Shown one piece after another: positions 7,697 through 16,021 of a stretch of DNA of 64,000 nt; within the stretch, counting starts at the first letter, position 1, and every line of letters starts with the position of its first letter. Both the position numbers and the translations under genes were made by a program. The DNA comes from Muricauda sp. SCSIO 64092 (GTDB lineage Bacteria; Bacteroidota; Bacteroidia; Flavobacteriales; Flavobacteriaceae): the NCBI RefSeq assembly GCF_023016285.1, contig NZ_CP095413.1:2914001-2978000 (forward strand), written 5' to 3'. Under the pieces are notes generated by a model. The model ran no database searches, had not been told where the DNA came from, and saw nothing but the letters and a program-made list of their open reading frames with translations.

Positions 7697-9364
7697 ATGT
7701 CGAAAAAGAACATACTTACCGCTTGGCAGCGACTTGTGAATTTACTTCAGTTGGATAAAAAGGACGTACTTCAGGTATTCTATTATGCCATTTTTGCCGG
7801 ACTGGTCACCTTGTCATTGCCCTTGGGCATTCAAGCGATAATCAATCTTATTCAAGGGGCACAGGTGAGCACCTCTTGGATCATCCTGGTCATACTTGTA
7901 ACCCTCGGTGTGGGATTTGCCGGAGCTTTGCAATTGATGCAGTTACGGATCATTGAAAACATCCAACAGAAAATATTTACCCGATCCTCCTTTGAATTTG
8001 CCTATCGCTTTCCGAAAATTAGAATGAGTCAATTGCGAAATTTCTACCCCCCGGAATTGGCCAATAGGTTTTTTGATACCTTAAACGTTCAAAAAGGGGT
8101 GTCCAAATTATTGATAGACTTTCCTACGGCTTTGTTACAGATTGTTTTTGGACTCTTATTGTTGTCTCTGTACCATCCCTTTTTTATTGTCTATGGAGTG
8201 CTATTGATTGCGTTGATCTATGTGGTGTTCAAATACACCATTACCCGTGGACTGGAGACCAGTTTAAAGGAATCCAAGCATAAATATAGGGTAGCCCATT
8301 GGATTCAGGAAGTCGCTCGATGCATCGTAAGTTTTAAGCTGTCCGGGAAAACTAACCATGCCCTGGAAAAAAACGACGGATTGGTAAGCGGTTATCTGGA
8401 GGCACGGGAGAACCACTTTAAGATTTTGGTGCTACAATTTATCCAGATGATAGGGTTTAAGATTTTGGTAACGGGCGGCCTGTTGATCATTGGAGGTTTG
8501 TTGGTACTGAATCAAGAAATGAACATAGGGCAGTTTGTTGCTGCAGAGATTATCATTCTTTTGGTCATCAGTAGTGTGGAAAAGTTGATCGTGGGATTGG
8601 AATCGTTCTATGATGTATTGACCTCATTGGAAAAATTGGGGCAAGTAGTGGATAAGCAGATTGAACCGGAACAAAGCATTCCTCCGTTATTCGATAGGGG
8701 TGATTTCACGGTGCAACTGGATAAAATTAAATACTCTATCCCAGAAACGGGAAAGCTCATTATAGACGACATTTCACTGGAATTGCCTCCAAAGACCCGA
8801 CTATTGATACAAGGGGAAAGCGGTAGTGGTAAGACCACGCTTTTGCAGATTATTGCGGCACTTATAGAACCCGATTCCGGGAATATTTATGTGAACGATG
8901 AGCGCATAAAGCCCGAGTTTCTGGGATATTATCGAATGAATGTTGGGCAATCCCTTAAAGAGGAGACCCCATTTGAAGGGACCTTATTGGAGAACATTAC
9001 CTATGGCGATCCTTCAATTCCCAAAGAAGATGTTTTGGACATCATTGAGGTTACGGGCCTTAGAAAATTTGTCAAAGAATCACAAAGTGGTTTGGATACT
9101 GATATTTATCCAGAAGGAAAACAAATATCGTATACCATTGCCAAAAAAATTGTGTTGGCCAGAAGTTTGGTCAAAAAACCAAAGCTTTTGGTTTTAAGAG
9201 ATCCATTGGACCAATTTGACCCAGAGGAAGCAGATCGTATTATGGAATACCTTACAGCACCGGAAAGGCCTTGGATACTGGTCGTTGTGAGCAATGATAC
9301 GGGTTGGATGGGAAGATGTGGACAGAAAATAACGCTTAAGGACGGTAAAATAATTAAAAGTTAA
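7697..9364 (+). CDS. ABC transporter, fused permease and degenerate ATP-binding domain
   Basis: A 555-residue half-transporter resembling the HlyB/bacteriocin-exporter class without a peptidase domain. About six membrane segments occupy residues 20-310, followed by a nucleotide-binding domain. Walker A is intact (GESGSGKTT, 373-381) and a Q-loop is present (VGQSLKEETPFEGTLLENI). The other motifs are not: the signature that should read LSGGQ is ISYTI (477-481), Walker B ends in LLVLRD so Asp-Glu has become Arg501-Asp502, and the switch His is Asn533. The fold is preserved, the frame is open, and the gene sits between tetR and hlyD with 4-7 bp gaps. It is therefore a maintained gene whose ATPase cycle is probably altered. 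Confidence 0.88.
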   Translation: MSKKNILTAWQRLVNLLQLDKKDVLQVFYYAIFAGLVTLSLPLGIQAIINLIQGAQVSTSWIILVILVTLGVGFAGALQLMQLRIIENIQQKIFTRSSFEFAYRFPKIRMSQLRNFYPPELANRFFDTLNVQKGVSKLLIDFPTALLQIVFGLLLLSLYHPFFIVYGVLLIALIYVVFKYTITRGLETSLKESKHKYRVAHWIQEVARCIVSFKLSGKTNHALEKNDGLVSGYLEARENHFKILVLQFIQMIGFKILVTGGLLIIGGLLVLNQEMNIGQFVAAEIIILLVISSVEKLIVGLESFYDVLTSLEKLGQVVDKQIEPEQSIPPLFDRGDFTVQLDKIKYSIPETGKLIIDDISLELPPKTRLLIQGESGSGKTTLLQIIAALIEPDSGNIYVNDERIKPEFLGYYRMNVGQSLKEETPFEGTLLENITYGDPSIPKEDVLDIIEVTGLRKFVKESQSGLDTDIYPEGKQISYTIAKKIVLARSLVKKPKLLVLRDPLDQFDPEEADRIMEYLTAPERPWILVVVSNDTGWMGRCGQKITLKDGKIIKS

Positions 9365-9371
9365 GAGAACA

Positions 9372-10724
9372 ATGCTTAATATTTCAAAGAACAGTATTGG
9401 CAGGAGAGTGGATATTTCAAGCTTCAAAGCCATGAAACGTGTATCCCAAAGGAAGCATAACAAACACTTCAATCGGTTTTTGAATGCATTTTCCGTCATT
9501 GCGATTATTTTCCTTTTCCTGCCGTGGACGCAGAATGTCCAGGGCAATGGATTTGTGACGACCTTGACACCGGACCAACGCCCGCAGACCATTCAATCTA
9601 CCATTCCGGGACGTATTGAGAAATGGTACGTGCGTGAAGGGGATTTTGTCCAGGAGGGCGATACCATCCTCCATATCTCTGAAATCAAGAACGAATATTT
9701 TGATCCCAATTTGGTAGAGCGGACAGGACAACAGATAAGGGCCAAGGAAATGTCCGTTACCTCCTATCAAGAAAAGGTAAAGGCCTTGCAAATTCAAATA
9801 GGCGCTTTGAACAAAGAGCGGGAGTTGAAACTGGAACAGGCAAGGAACAAGCTACTGCAATCCAGGCTTAAGGTACAGAGCGATAGTATTGATCTAGAGG
9901 CTGCCAATACCAACATTACCATTGCCCAGCGGCAATACGATCGGGTGGTACAGTTGGAATCGGAAGGACTGAAGGCGGTGACCGATTTGGAAGAGAAAAG
10001 ATTGAAATTACAGGAAACACAGGCCAAATTGATCTCCCAGGAGAATAAGCTCTTGGCCAGTAAAAACGATGTGATCAATGCACAAGTGGAAATCACCAGA
10101 ATTGGAGCCGAATATACCGATAAGATCTCCAAGGCCAGAAGTGATATGTTTACCGCACAATCGAGCCAATTTGATTCCGAGGCCCAAGTGACGAAACTGC
10201 AAAACGAATTCACCAACTATTCCATACGGAACGATATGTACTATATCCGTGCTCCCCAAAATGGATTTATCAATAGGGCCATCCAGGGAGGTATAGGTGA
10301 AACGTTCAAGGAAGGGGACAGATTGGTCGCCATTATGCCCGCCAATATTGAACTGGCGGTGGAGACCTTTGTAGATCCGCTGGACCTACCATTAATGCAT
10401 ATTGGGGAGAAGGTACGTATCCAATTTGATGGATGGCCTGTCATTATTTTCAGTGGATGGCCCAATGTTTCCTACGGGACCTATGGAGGTGTGGTGGTAG
10501 CCATTGAAACCTTTATCAGCGACAATGGCAAATACCGAATTTTATTGGCGCAAGATCCGGAGGACCATCCCTGGCCGGAAGATTTGCGGGCCGGTTCAGG
10601 TGCTGATACCATTGCACTTTTGGATGATGTCCCCATTTGGTTCGAGCTTTGGAGACAGTTGAATGGGTTCCCCCCAAATTATTATCAACCCGAAAATAAG
10701 ATGGCCGAGGCCGAAAAGAAGTAA
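9372..10724 (+). CDS. HlyD family secretion (membrane fusion) protein
   Basis: A 450-residue periplasmic adaptor. One inner-membrane anchor lies at about residues 36-54 (FLNAFSVIAIIFLFLPW). A biotinyl-lipoyl-like half-motif follows (TIPGRIEKWYVREGDFVQEG), then a long alpha-hairpin coiled coil (about 115-270, rich in Lys, Glu, Gln and Leu), the second lipoyl half (YYIRAPQNGFINRA) and a beta-barrel domain. This order is the standard HlyD/EmrA layout. It would bridge the upstream ABC protein and the downstream TolC-like channel. The start at 9372 lies 7 bp after the ABC stop codon. Confidence 0.93.
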   Translation: MLNISKNSIGRRVDISSFKAMKRVSQRKHNKHFNRFLNAFSVIAIIFLFLPWTQNVQGNGFVTTLTPDQRPQTIQSTIPGRIEKWYVREGDFVQEGDTILHISEIKNEYFDPNLVERTGQQIRAKEMSVTSYQEKVKALQIQIGALNKERELKLEQARNKLLQSRLKVQSDSIDLEAANTNITIAQRQYDRVVQLESEGLKAVTDLEEKRLKLQETQAKLISQENKLLASKNDVINAQVEITRIGAEYTDKISKARSDMFTAQSSQFDSEAQVTKLQNEFTNYSIRNDMYYIRAPQNGFINRAIQGGIGETFKEGDRLVAIMPANIELAVETFVDPLDLPLMHIGEKVRIQFDGWPVIIFSGWPNVSYGTYGGVVVAIETFISDNGKYRILLAQDPEDHPWPEDLRAGSGADTIALLDDVPIWFELWRQLNGFPPNYYQPENKMAEAEKK

Positions 10725-10726
10725 CA

Positions 10727-12124
10727 ATGAAACGCTATCTTATATATTTGGCATTTCTGATACCGGTAGTCTCAAATGCCCAGCAAGATACGCTTGAACT
10801 TGGGTTCAATGAGTATTTGGGCTATGTAAAAAAATACCATCCCATCGCCCGGCAAGCGCAGTTGACCATATCAATTGGTCAAGCCAATTTAATGAAGGCA
10901 AGAGGAGGTTTTGACCCCAAGATCGAAGTGGATTATGAGCGTAAGGAATTCAAGGGAACGGAATACTGGGACAGATTAAATGGCACCTTCAAAATTCCTA
11001 CCTACTATGGAATTGAATTCAAAGGAGGTTTTGAACAGGCTGAAGGCACGTTTATCAATGAGGACGAAACCTTTCCAATAGATGGCCTTTACAGTGCTGG
11101 GGTTTCAATGTCCCTGGCAAGGGGGTTCTGGATCAATGAACGAATGGCCACTTTGCAAAAGGCCAAATTTTTCAGGGAACAGACCAAGGCCGATCAGGAC
11201 CTGTTGGTGAACCAAATTCTTTATGATGCCTCCTTGGCTTATTTTGAATGGCTCAAGGCTTATAATGAAGCTGAAATATTCAGGAACTTTCTTACCAATG
11301 CAGCAGTTCGTTTTGAAGGGGTAAAACGAAGTGCGTTGGCCGGGGATGTCGCAATCATTGATACGGTCGAAGCCAAAATCGCGGTGGAGAACAGACAATT
11401 GAGTTTGGAACAGGCCAAAGTGAAGATCATGCAGCGGTCATTGGAGCTTTCAAACTTTCTTTGGATCAACGATGTGCCGGTAGAGTTGCAACCCAATGTA
11501 ATCCCCGATAGGAACCCGGAACAGACGATAGATGTTACCCTGGAGATTTTTGGAAAACCCCTGGACAGCTTTACCATAGCCAATCACCCAAAGCTACGCT
11601 CCATGGATTTCAAAATAGAGGGCCTAACGGTGGATAAAAGGCTTAAGGCCAATAAATTGCTGCCCAGAATAGATGTAGAATACAATTTTTTGACCGAAGC
11701 ACCCGAACAGATAAACTCCTTTGCAACAGAGGAATATAAGGGAGGCATCAATTTTGAGTTTCCATTGTTCTTAAGGAAGGAAAGGGGGGACTTGAAATTG
11801 GCCAAATTCAAGCTGAGGGATGCCCAGTTTGAAAGGGACAACGCACAGGTGGAGATTCAGAACAAGGTATTGGCCATTTACCGGGAACTGGATTCCTTTT
11901 TGGAACAGAACCGATTGATTGATAATATCGTTCGGGATTACAACACTTTATTGTCTGCAGAGGAACGAAAATTCAGTTTTGGCGAGAGTTCGCTGTTCCT
12001 GATCAATACCCGGGAAAGTAGGCTCATAGATGCCGAGTTAAAACAGAACGAAGTGCAGAACAAATTCTTTACCACAAAGGCCAAGCTATTTAAAAGCTTG
12101 GCGATCAACCCAGAAAATCTTTAG
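10727..12124 (+). CDS. TolC family outer membrane efflux protein
   Basis: A 465-residue outer-membrane channel with a signal peptide (MKRYLIYLAFLIPVVSNAQ). Two homologous halves carry the long periplasmic helices of the OEP family, seen in ARQAQLTISIGQANLMKARGG and again in KLRSMDFKIEGLTVDKRLKAN. It begins 2 bp after the hlyD stop and completes a tripartite route across both membranes with the ABC and HlyD proteins. The substrate is unknown. Drug, peptide or lipid export would all fit. Confidence 0.92.
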   Translation: MKRYLIYLAFLIPVVSNAQQDTLELGFNEYLGYVKKYHPIARQAQLTISIGQANLMKARGGFDPKIEVDYERKEFKGTEYWDRLNGTFKIPTYYGIEFKGGFEQAEGTFINEDETFPIDGLYSAGVSMSLARGFWINERMATLQKAKFFREQTKADQDLLVNQILYDASLAYFEWLKAYNEAEIFRNFLTNAAVRFEGVKRSALAGDVAIIDTVEAKIAVENRQLSLEQAKVKIMQRSLELSNFLWINDVPVELQPNVIPDRNPEQTIDVTLEIFGKPLDSFTIANHPKLRSMDFKIEGLTVDKRLKANKLLPRIDVEYNFLTEAPEQINSFATEEYKGGINFEFPLFLRKERGDLKLAKFKLRDAQFERDNAQVEIQNKVLAIYRELDSFLEQNRLIDNIVRDYNTLLSAEERKFSFGESSLFLINTRESRLIDAELKQNEVQNKFFTTKAKLFKSLAINPENL

Positions 12125-12129
12125 GGAAA

Positions 12130-13044
12130 ATGTTGGGCTCGGAAGGTATTTTGAAAGAACGCAAAAGGTTGCAGAACGCCAGGCCGGGTCTTCGGTTGAA
12201 TTCCGTAGTTAAGGATACGTTATTCATTTTCTTTGGGATATTCGCTGCGGCGTTTGGCCTGGAGAGCTTTTTGCTCCCCAATCGGTTTATCGATGGCGGG
12301 GCTACGGGGATTTCGTTATTGATCTCTGAAATTACCCAGGTCCCTTTGGCAATCCTTATCATTTTTGTGAACATTCCCTTCCTGTTCATGGCCTATAAGA
12401 CCATAGGAAAACAGTTTGCGGTGAAGGCGTTATTGGCCATTTTAGGCCTGGCAATGGTATTGGCGCTAATAGACTTTCCCGAAGTGACACAAGATAAGCT
12501 TTTGGTGGCCGTATTTGGAGGTTTTTTCCTTGGTGCGGGAATTGGGATGTCCATAAGGGGGGGAAGTGTGTTGGACGGTACCGAGGTTTTGGCCATTTAT
12601 TTAAGTAAGAAACTTGGGGTGAAAATTGGGGATGTGATCATCATCATCAATGTGTTCATCTTTCTGGCGGCATCATATTTACTTTCCATAGAGGCAGCGC
12701 TATATTCCATGTTAACCTATTTGGCGGCATCCAAAACATTGGATTTTGTGGTAGACGGAATTGAGGAATATACAGGGGTAACCATTATCTCACCGGAAAG
12801 TGAGGAAATACGATTGATGGTCTCGGAAAAAATGGGGAGGGGACTTACCATATATAAGGCTTCGGGAGGGTACGGAAAGCACGGCGAACGAAATGAATAC
12901 GATGTCATTTATACGGTGATAACACGTCTGGAAATTAGAAAACTTACAGTTGAGCTCGAAAAAATCGATCCCAAAGCTTTTGTGGTCATGAGCAGAATAA
13001 ACGATACCCGCGGGGGAATGATAAAGAAGCGTTCTTTTGAATAA
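12130..13044 (+). CDS. YitT family membrane protein (DUF161 + DUF2179)
   Basis: A 304-residue protein. Five or so membrane segments (about residues 28-215) match the YitT/DUF161 region, including the typical LLPNRFIDGGATGISLL turn. A soluble C-terminal DUF2179 domain follows from about residue 215 (GVTIISPESEEI ... GRGLTIYKASGGYG), where the sequence reads like an ACT-like/PII-like fold. It starts 5 bp after the tolC stop, so it is probably part of the export operon, although YitT proteins are usually found alone. Function in the family is unknown. Confidence 0.9.
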   Translation: MLGSEGILKERKRLQNARPGLRLNSVVKDTLFIFFGIFAAAFGLESFLLPNRFIDGGATGISLLISEITQVPLAILIIFVNIPFLFMAYKTIGKQFAVKALLAILGLAMVLALIDFPEVTQDKLLVAVFGGFFLGAGIGMSIRGGSVLDGTEVLAIYLSKKLGVKIGDVIIIINVFIFLAASYLLSIEAALYSMLTYLAASKTLDFVVDGIEEYTGVTIISPESEEIRLMVSEKMGRGLTIYKASGGYGKHGERNEYDVIYTVITRLEIRKLTVELEKIDPKAFVVMSRINDTRGGMIKKRSFE

Positions 13045-13127
13045 AAGTATTACTATTATATTAACAAAGTTTAACTTCTAACACAATGTGTAATACTTTT
13101 AGATAAATTTTTCCTATTGTATCTTTG
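13042..13127 (+). promoter_or_regulatory. Promoter with 12-bp inverted repeat upstream of two small genes
   Basis: TATCTTTG at 13120-13127 fits the TAnnTTTG -7 box, 14 bases before the ATG at 13142. Upstream lies a perfect 12-bp inverted repeat, TAAAAGTATTAC at 13042-13053 and its complement at 13090-13101, separated by 36 bases. It starts just before the yitT stop codon. It could be an operator read by two regulator units, or a weak structural boundary after yitT; there is no T-run, so it is not a standard terminator. Confidence 0.45.
13120..13127 (+). promoter_or_regulatory. Putative -7 box for the small-protein pair
   Basis: TATCTTTG, 14 bases before the ATG at 13142, matches TAnnTTTG. 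No -33 TTG is seen at the expected spacing. Confidence 0.5.
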
Positions 13128-13141
13128 TAGAAAGAAGATGT

Positions 13142-13507
13142 ATGGGAAGAAAAAGTCTGAATAGGAAAAAGGAAGCCGTAGTGCTTTTCCCACAAGAACA
13201 GGACCTTCACCAACCGGAGGAGCTACAAATAGGGACTACCCTACGTATTGGGAGGCCCTCCAATAGGTACTACCAGTACATTTATACATCACTTGATTTT
13301 TTGAACCAAAAACTTAGCGATCTATCATCCATGTTGGATTTGGAAGGTCATTTGGTCGAGGTTACCGGAATGATCCACTTAAAAGATGGTAGTGGTTTTG
13401 CCATTGTGGAGAGCAAGGGGGACAACCTGGGTCCAAACAATCAAAATCGGCTTTTTGTGGACCGTTTCAAGGCTTTAAAAAACCATGAAATCATCATTGA
13501 ACATTAA
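13142..13507 (+). CDS. Hypothetical protein, 121 aa
   Basis: A soluble 121-residue protein with a basic start (MGRKSLNRKKEAVV) and a mixed alpha/beta body. The region LEGHLVEVTGMIHLKDGSGFAI reads like a small beta-barrel (possibly OB-like), but I cannot assign a family. No signal peptide is present. It has its own promoter-like box at 13120-13127 and is followed after 20 bp by the 92-residue acidic protein, suggesting a two-gene unit ending at the terminator at 13815. Confidence 0.72.
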   Translation: MGRKSLNRKKEAVVLFPQEQDLHQPEELQIGTTLRIGRPSNRYYQYIYTSLDFLNQKLSDLSSMLDLEGHLVEVTGMIHLKDGSGFAIVESKGDNLGPNNQNRLFVDRFKALKNHEIIIEH

Positions 13508-13527
13508 AAATTGAAAAAACGAAAACG

Positions 13528-13806
13528 ATGGGAAAGATAAACGTAATTGCACCGGTGGTATCGTCATTTTTGTTGTCCAACTTGGCCATGGCCAATATCG
13601 AATTCAAAAATGGTGGTCCGACCATGGATGAACGAGCAGAAGCAAAACTTTTATCCAGCATTGAATATATTGAAGAAGAGGAAGTCATTGATTTGGGATT
13701 TGATGTCCATCAATACCTTCCACTGGATTTTGACCCGTACAAAGGAATGATTTACGATGTAGAGGATATTCAATATATAGAGCTGGATGAAGAACTCGAA
13801 ATGTAG
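13528..13806 (+). CDS. Small acidic hypothetical protein, 92 aa
   Basis: A 92-residue protein with a hydrophobic N-terminus (MGKINVIAPVVSSFLLSNLAMA) that could be a signal peptide, then a strongly acidic body containing the string YLPLDFDPYKGMIYD near residues 70-84. I remember similar LP-x-FDPY segments in small flavobacterial proteins of unknown function. It ends nine bases before a Rho-independent terminator. A shorter ORF in the +2 frame is an out-of-frame shadow. Function unknown; possibly an exported acidic peptide. Confidence 0.7.
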   Translation: MGKINVIAPVVSSFLLSNLAMANIEFKNGGPTMDERAEAKLLSSIEYIEEEEVIDLGFDVHQYLPLDFDPYKGMIYDVEDIQYIELDEELEM

Positions 13807-13814
13807 TACCTAAA

Positions 13815-13840
13815 GTCTTGGAAAAAACCAAGGCTTTTTT
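13815..13840 (+). terminator. Rho-independent terminator after the 92-aa gene
   Basis: A 7-bp stem (GTCTTGG / CCAAGGC, one G-T pair) with a six-A loop, followed by six T residues, nine bases after the stop codon. Confidence 0.75.
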
Positions 13841-13920
13841 GTTTGAGATCAAGACGACCAATGATTTCTGTCAGCTTTTAACAGCTTTACCGACTTTATC
13901 TTAGCAAAAATTTTTTTGGT

Positions 13921-14553
13921 ATGAATACACTTGCGGAAAACCCCATAAAATCAATTAATGTGATTATTCAAAGAGCGTTGGAGTTTGGTATGACCTACGG
14001 AGAATATCGTGAATTGGTTCAAGAATTGGCAATAAGGAACTCCAATACCGGTCCTGAAAAAACCGAAGCATTGGCAAATTATACCCAACTCAATACCAAA
14101 CGTATGGATCGTTGGGACAAAACCCTCAGAATACCAAATGAGGTGGTGGACCATGTCAAAGCATTAAAACAAAAAATGACTTGGTTGGTCCTAACGGAAA
14201 GTTGGTGTGGGGATGCCTCTCCCAGTTTGCCCGTAATGAATAAGTTGGCCGAGCTAACACCAAACCTGGACTTGAAAATTGTTCTACGGGATGAGCATCC
14301 CGAATTGATGGATCTGTTCCTTACCAATGGAACACGTTCCATTCCCAAAGTGATCGTTTTGGATTCGTTGACCCAAAAAGTGCTTGGTGAATGGGGTCCA
14401 CGTTCTTCAAAGGCCACTAAAATGGTGTTGGATTACAAAGCGGAACACGGACAGCTTATCCCGGAGTTCAAACAGCAGCTACAGGTTTTTTACAATAAGG
14501 ACAAAGGTCAGGATATTCTAAAGGATTTAGTGGAACTACTTTCCCTGGAATAG
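13921..14553 (+). CDS. Thioredoxin family protein with a single-cysteine CGDA site
   Basis: A 210-residue protein with a thioredoxin-like fold in its C-terminal two thirds. The line WLVLTESWCGDASPSLPV occupies the position of the WCGPC active site, so only the first cysteine remains (CGDA). The cis-proline segment is present as RSIPKVIVL. The first 75 residues are helical. There is no signal peptide, so the protein is probably cytoplasmic. A monothiol site argues against ordinary disulfide reductase activity; a binding or glutathione-type role is possible. The 3' end overlaps the convergent TonB-like gene by 18 bp. Confidence 0.85.
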   Translation: MNTLAENPIKSINVIIQRALEFGMTYGEYRELVQELAIRNSNTGPEKTEALANYTQLNTKRMDRWDKTLRIPNEVVDHVKALKQKMTWLVLTESWCGDASPSLPVMNKLAELTPNLDLKIVLRDEHPELMDLFLTNGTRSIPKVIVLDSLTQKVLGEWGPRSSKATKMVLDYKAEHGQLIPEFKQQLQVFYNKDKGQDILKDLVELLSLE

Positions 14554-15252
14554 ATAGGTAATTGTTCCAATCTGACTGTTCTTGGGGCTCTGACTAAAGT
14601 TTGCCTTTAGGGCGTAGGCCTTGGCGTTTTGTATTAAACAATAGTCACTGGTGTTGGAACTTTTGTCATTAAAGGAAACCTCAAGAACGTCCCCGTTGCG
14701 ATCCACCGTAATATTGATGACCACTTTTCCTCCCTTCTCACAGGTATATATTGGCGGAGGTAGGTAATACGCATTTCGATCCACCAAGGAGTAGGAGATG
14801 GAGGTACGTCTGTCTTTTAGGTAATTGGTAAATTCCTTTTTTTCCGCATCCCGCTCTCCAAGTTGCTCCCTGCGCTCCTGGCGTTTTTTGGCCAGTTCCT
14901 TTAGATTGGAAACAAAACCGGCATCACCTTCATTGAATTCATTGGATTCACTGCCCATTTCCCTTTCCTCCATTAGTTCCTCCAGGGTTTTAAGGGGCTC
15001 CGGTTCCCCTATGCTGGGTTTGGCAGTTTCATTAAAGGCCCTGTGGCTTTTTATGGGATCGTTTTGCGCCAGCTCTTCCAATCGCTCCTTTTCTTCCAAC
15101 AGCTGTTCCACTTCCTCGTCCAAAATGGCCATTTCAATGACATATTCGTCTTCTTCCCTATTGACCAAATGAACATTATAAGCAAGCAATACAACATTTG
15201 CCATCGTAAAAATGGTGATGATAAGTGATAATTGCTTGCGATTCAGGTTCAT
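14536..15252 (-). CDS. TonB-like energy transducer protein
   Basis: A 238-residue protein with one N-terminal membrane anchor (LSLIITIFTMANVVLLAYNV), a long charged helical region rich in Glu, Lys and Arg (about residues 35-145), and a C-terminal beta domain (GGKVVINITVDRNGDVLEV, ending IGTITYLFQGK) that matches the TonB C-terminal pattern. It would span the periplasm and contact TonB-dependent receptors, but no ExbB or ExbD lies nearby. Proline-rich spacer sequence, usual in TonB, is nearly absent and replaced by charged helix. It follows truB by 34 bp on the same strand. Confidence 0.75.
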   Translation of the reverse strand: MNLNRKQLSLIITIFTMANVVLLAYNVHLVNREEDEYVIEMAILDEEVEQLLEEKERLEELAQNDPIKSHRAFNETAKPSIGEPEPLKTLEELMEEREMGSESNEFNEGDAGFVSNLKELAKKRQERREQLGERDAEKKEFTNYLKDRRTSISYSLVDRNAYYLPPPIYTCEKGGKVVINITVDRNGDVLEVSFNDKSSNTSDYCLIQNAKAYALKANFSQSPKNSQIGTITYLFQGK

Positions 15253-15286
15253 GGTCTTCTAATAACCCAGATTTACCAAAAATATT

Positions 15287-16015
15287 TTATTCTTTTGAAA
15301 TGTCCACTACCGTTTTACTATGGAGCCATTCCTTGAACATTTGTGGACTCTGGGCTTTATCTACGTTAAAATCGCCTATTTTGGTTCTTCTTAAAACGGA
15401 TAGATGGGCCCCGGAATCCAAGGCTTTTCCAAAATCGTGGGCCAGGGAACGGATATAGGTCCCTTTACTACAGACCACCCTAAAATCTACTTCGGGCAAC
15501 TCAATTTTGGTGATTTCAAATTCAAAAATCTCGATGTTTCTGGGTTTTATTTCAACAGTTTCCCCTTTTCTGGCAAATTCGTACAACCGCTTTCCATCTT
15601 TTTTAATTGCTGAAAAAACAGGGGGCATTTGTTGAATCCTCCCCAAAAACCCTTTAGGTGCAGCGCAAATTCTTTCTTTGGTCAGATGTTGGATCGGATA
15701 ACTTTGGTCTATTTCGGTTTCCAGGTCATAGGAGGGCGTACTGGCCCCAAGGGTAAAGGTTCCCGTATATTCTTTTAATTTTCCTTGAAGTTCTGGAATT
15801 TTTTTGGTGGCTTTTCCCGTGCAGATCAACAGTAATCCCGTAGCCAGGGGATCGAGTGTCCCCGCATGTCCGATTTTGAATTTTTTATTGAGATTGAATT
15901 TCTTCCTAATGGCCCATTTTAATGCATTCACTGCTTGAAAGGAACTCCATTCCAAAGGTTTGTCAATCAAAAGAATTTGACCCTCCGTAAAATACGCTGA
16001 AGAAATATGTTGCAT
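15287..16015 (-). CDS. truB: tRNA pseudouridine(55) synthase
   Basis: Converts uridine 55 in the T-loop of tRNA to pseudouridine. The 242-residue length is normal for the bacterial enzyme. The catalytic motif GHAGTLDPLATGLL contains the essential Asp, and downstream KGTYIRSLAHDFG is the conserved RNA-contact strand. It starts with ATG at 16015, 6 bp after the uppP stop at 16022, and belongs to the ftsX-DUF3098-uppP-truB series I remember as common in flavobacteria. Confidence 0.96.
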   Translation of the reverse strand: MQHISSAYFTEGQILLIDKPLEWSSFQAVNALKWAIRKKFNLNKKFKIGHAGTLDPLATGLLLICTGKATKKIPELQGKLKEYTGTFTLGASTPSYDLETEIDQSYPIQHLTKERICAAPKGFLGRIQQMPPVFSAIKKDGKRLYEFARKGETVEIKPRNIEIFEFEITKIELPEVDFRVVCSKGTYIRSLAHDFGKALDSGAHLSVLRRTKIGDFNVDKAQSPQMFKEWLHSKTVVDISKE

Positions 16016-16021
16016 AATTGA

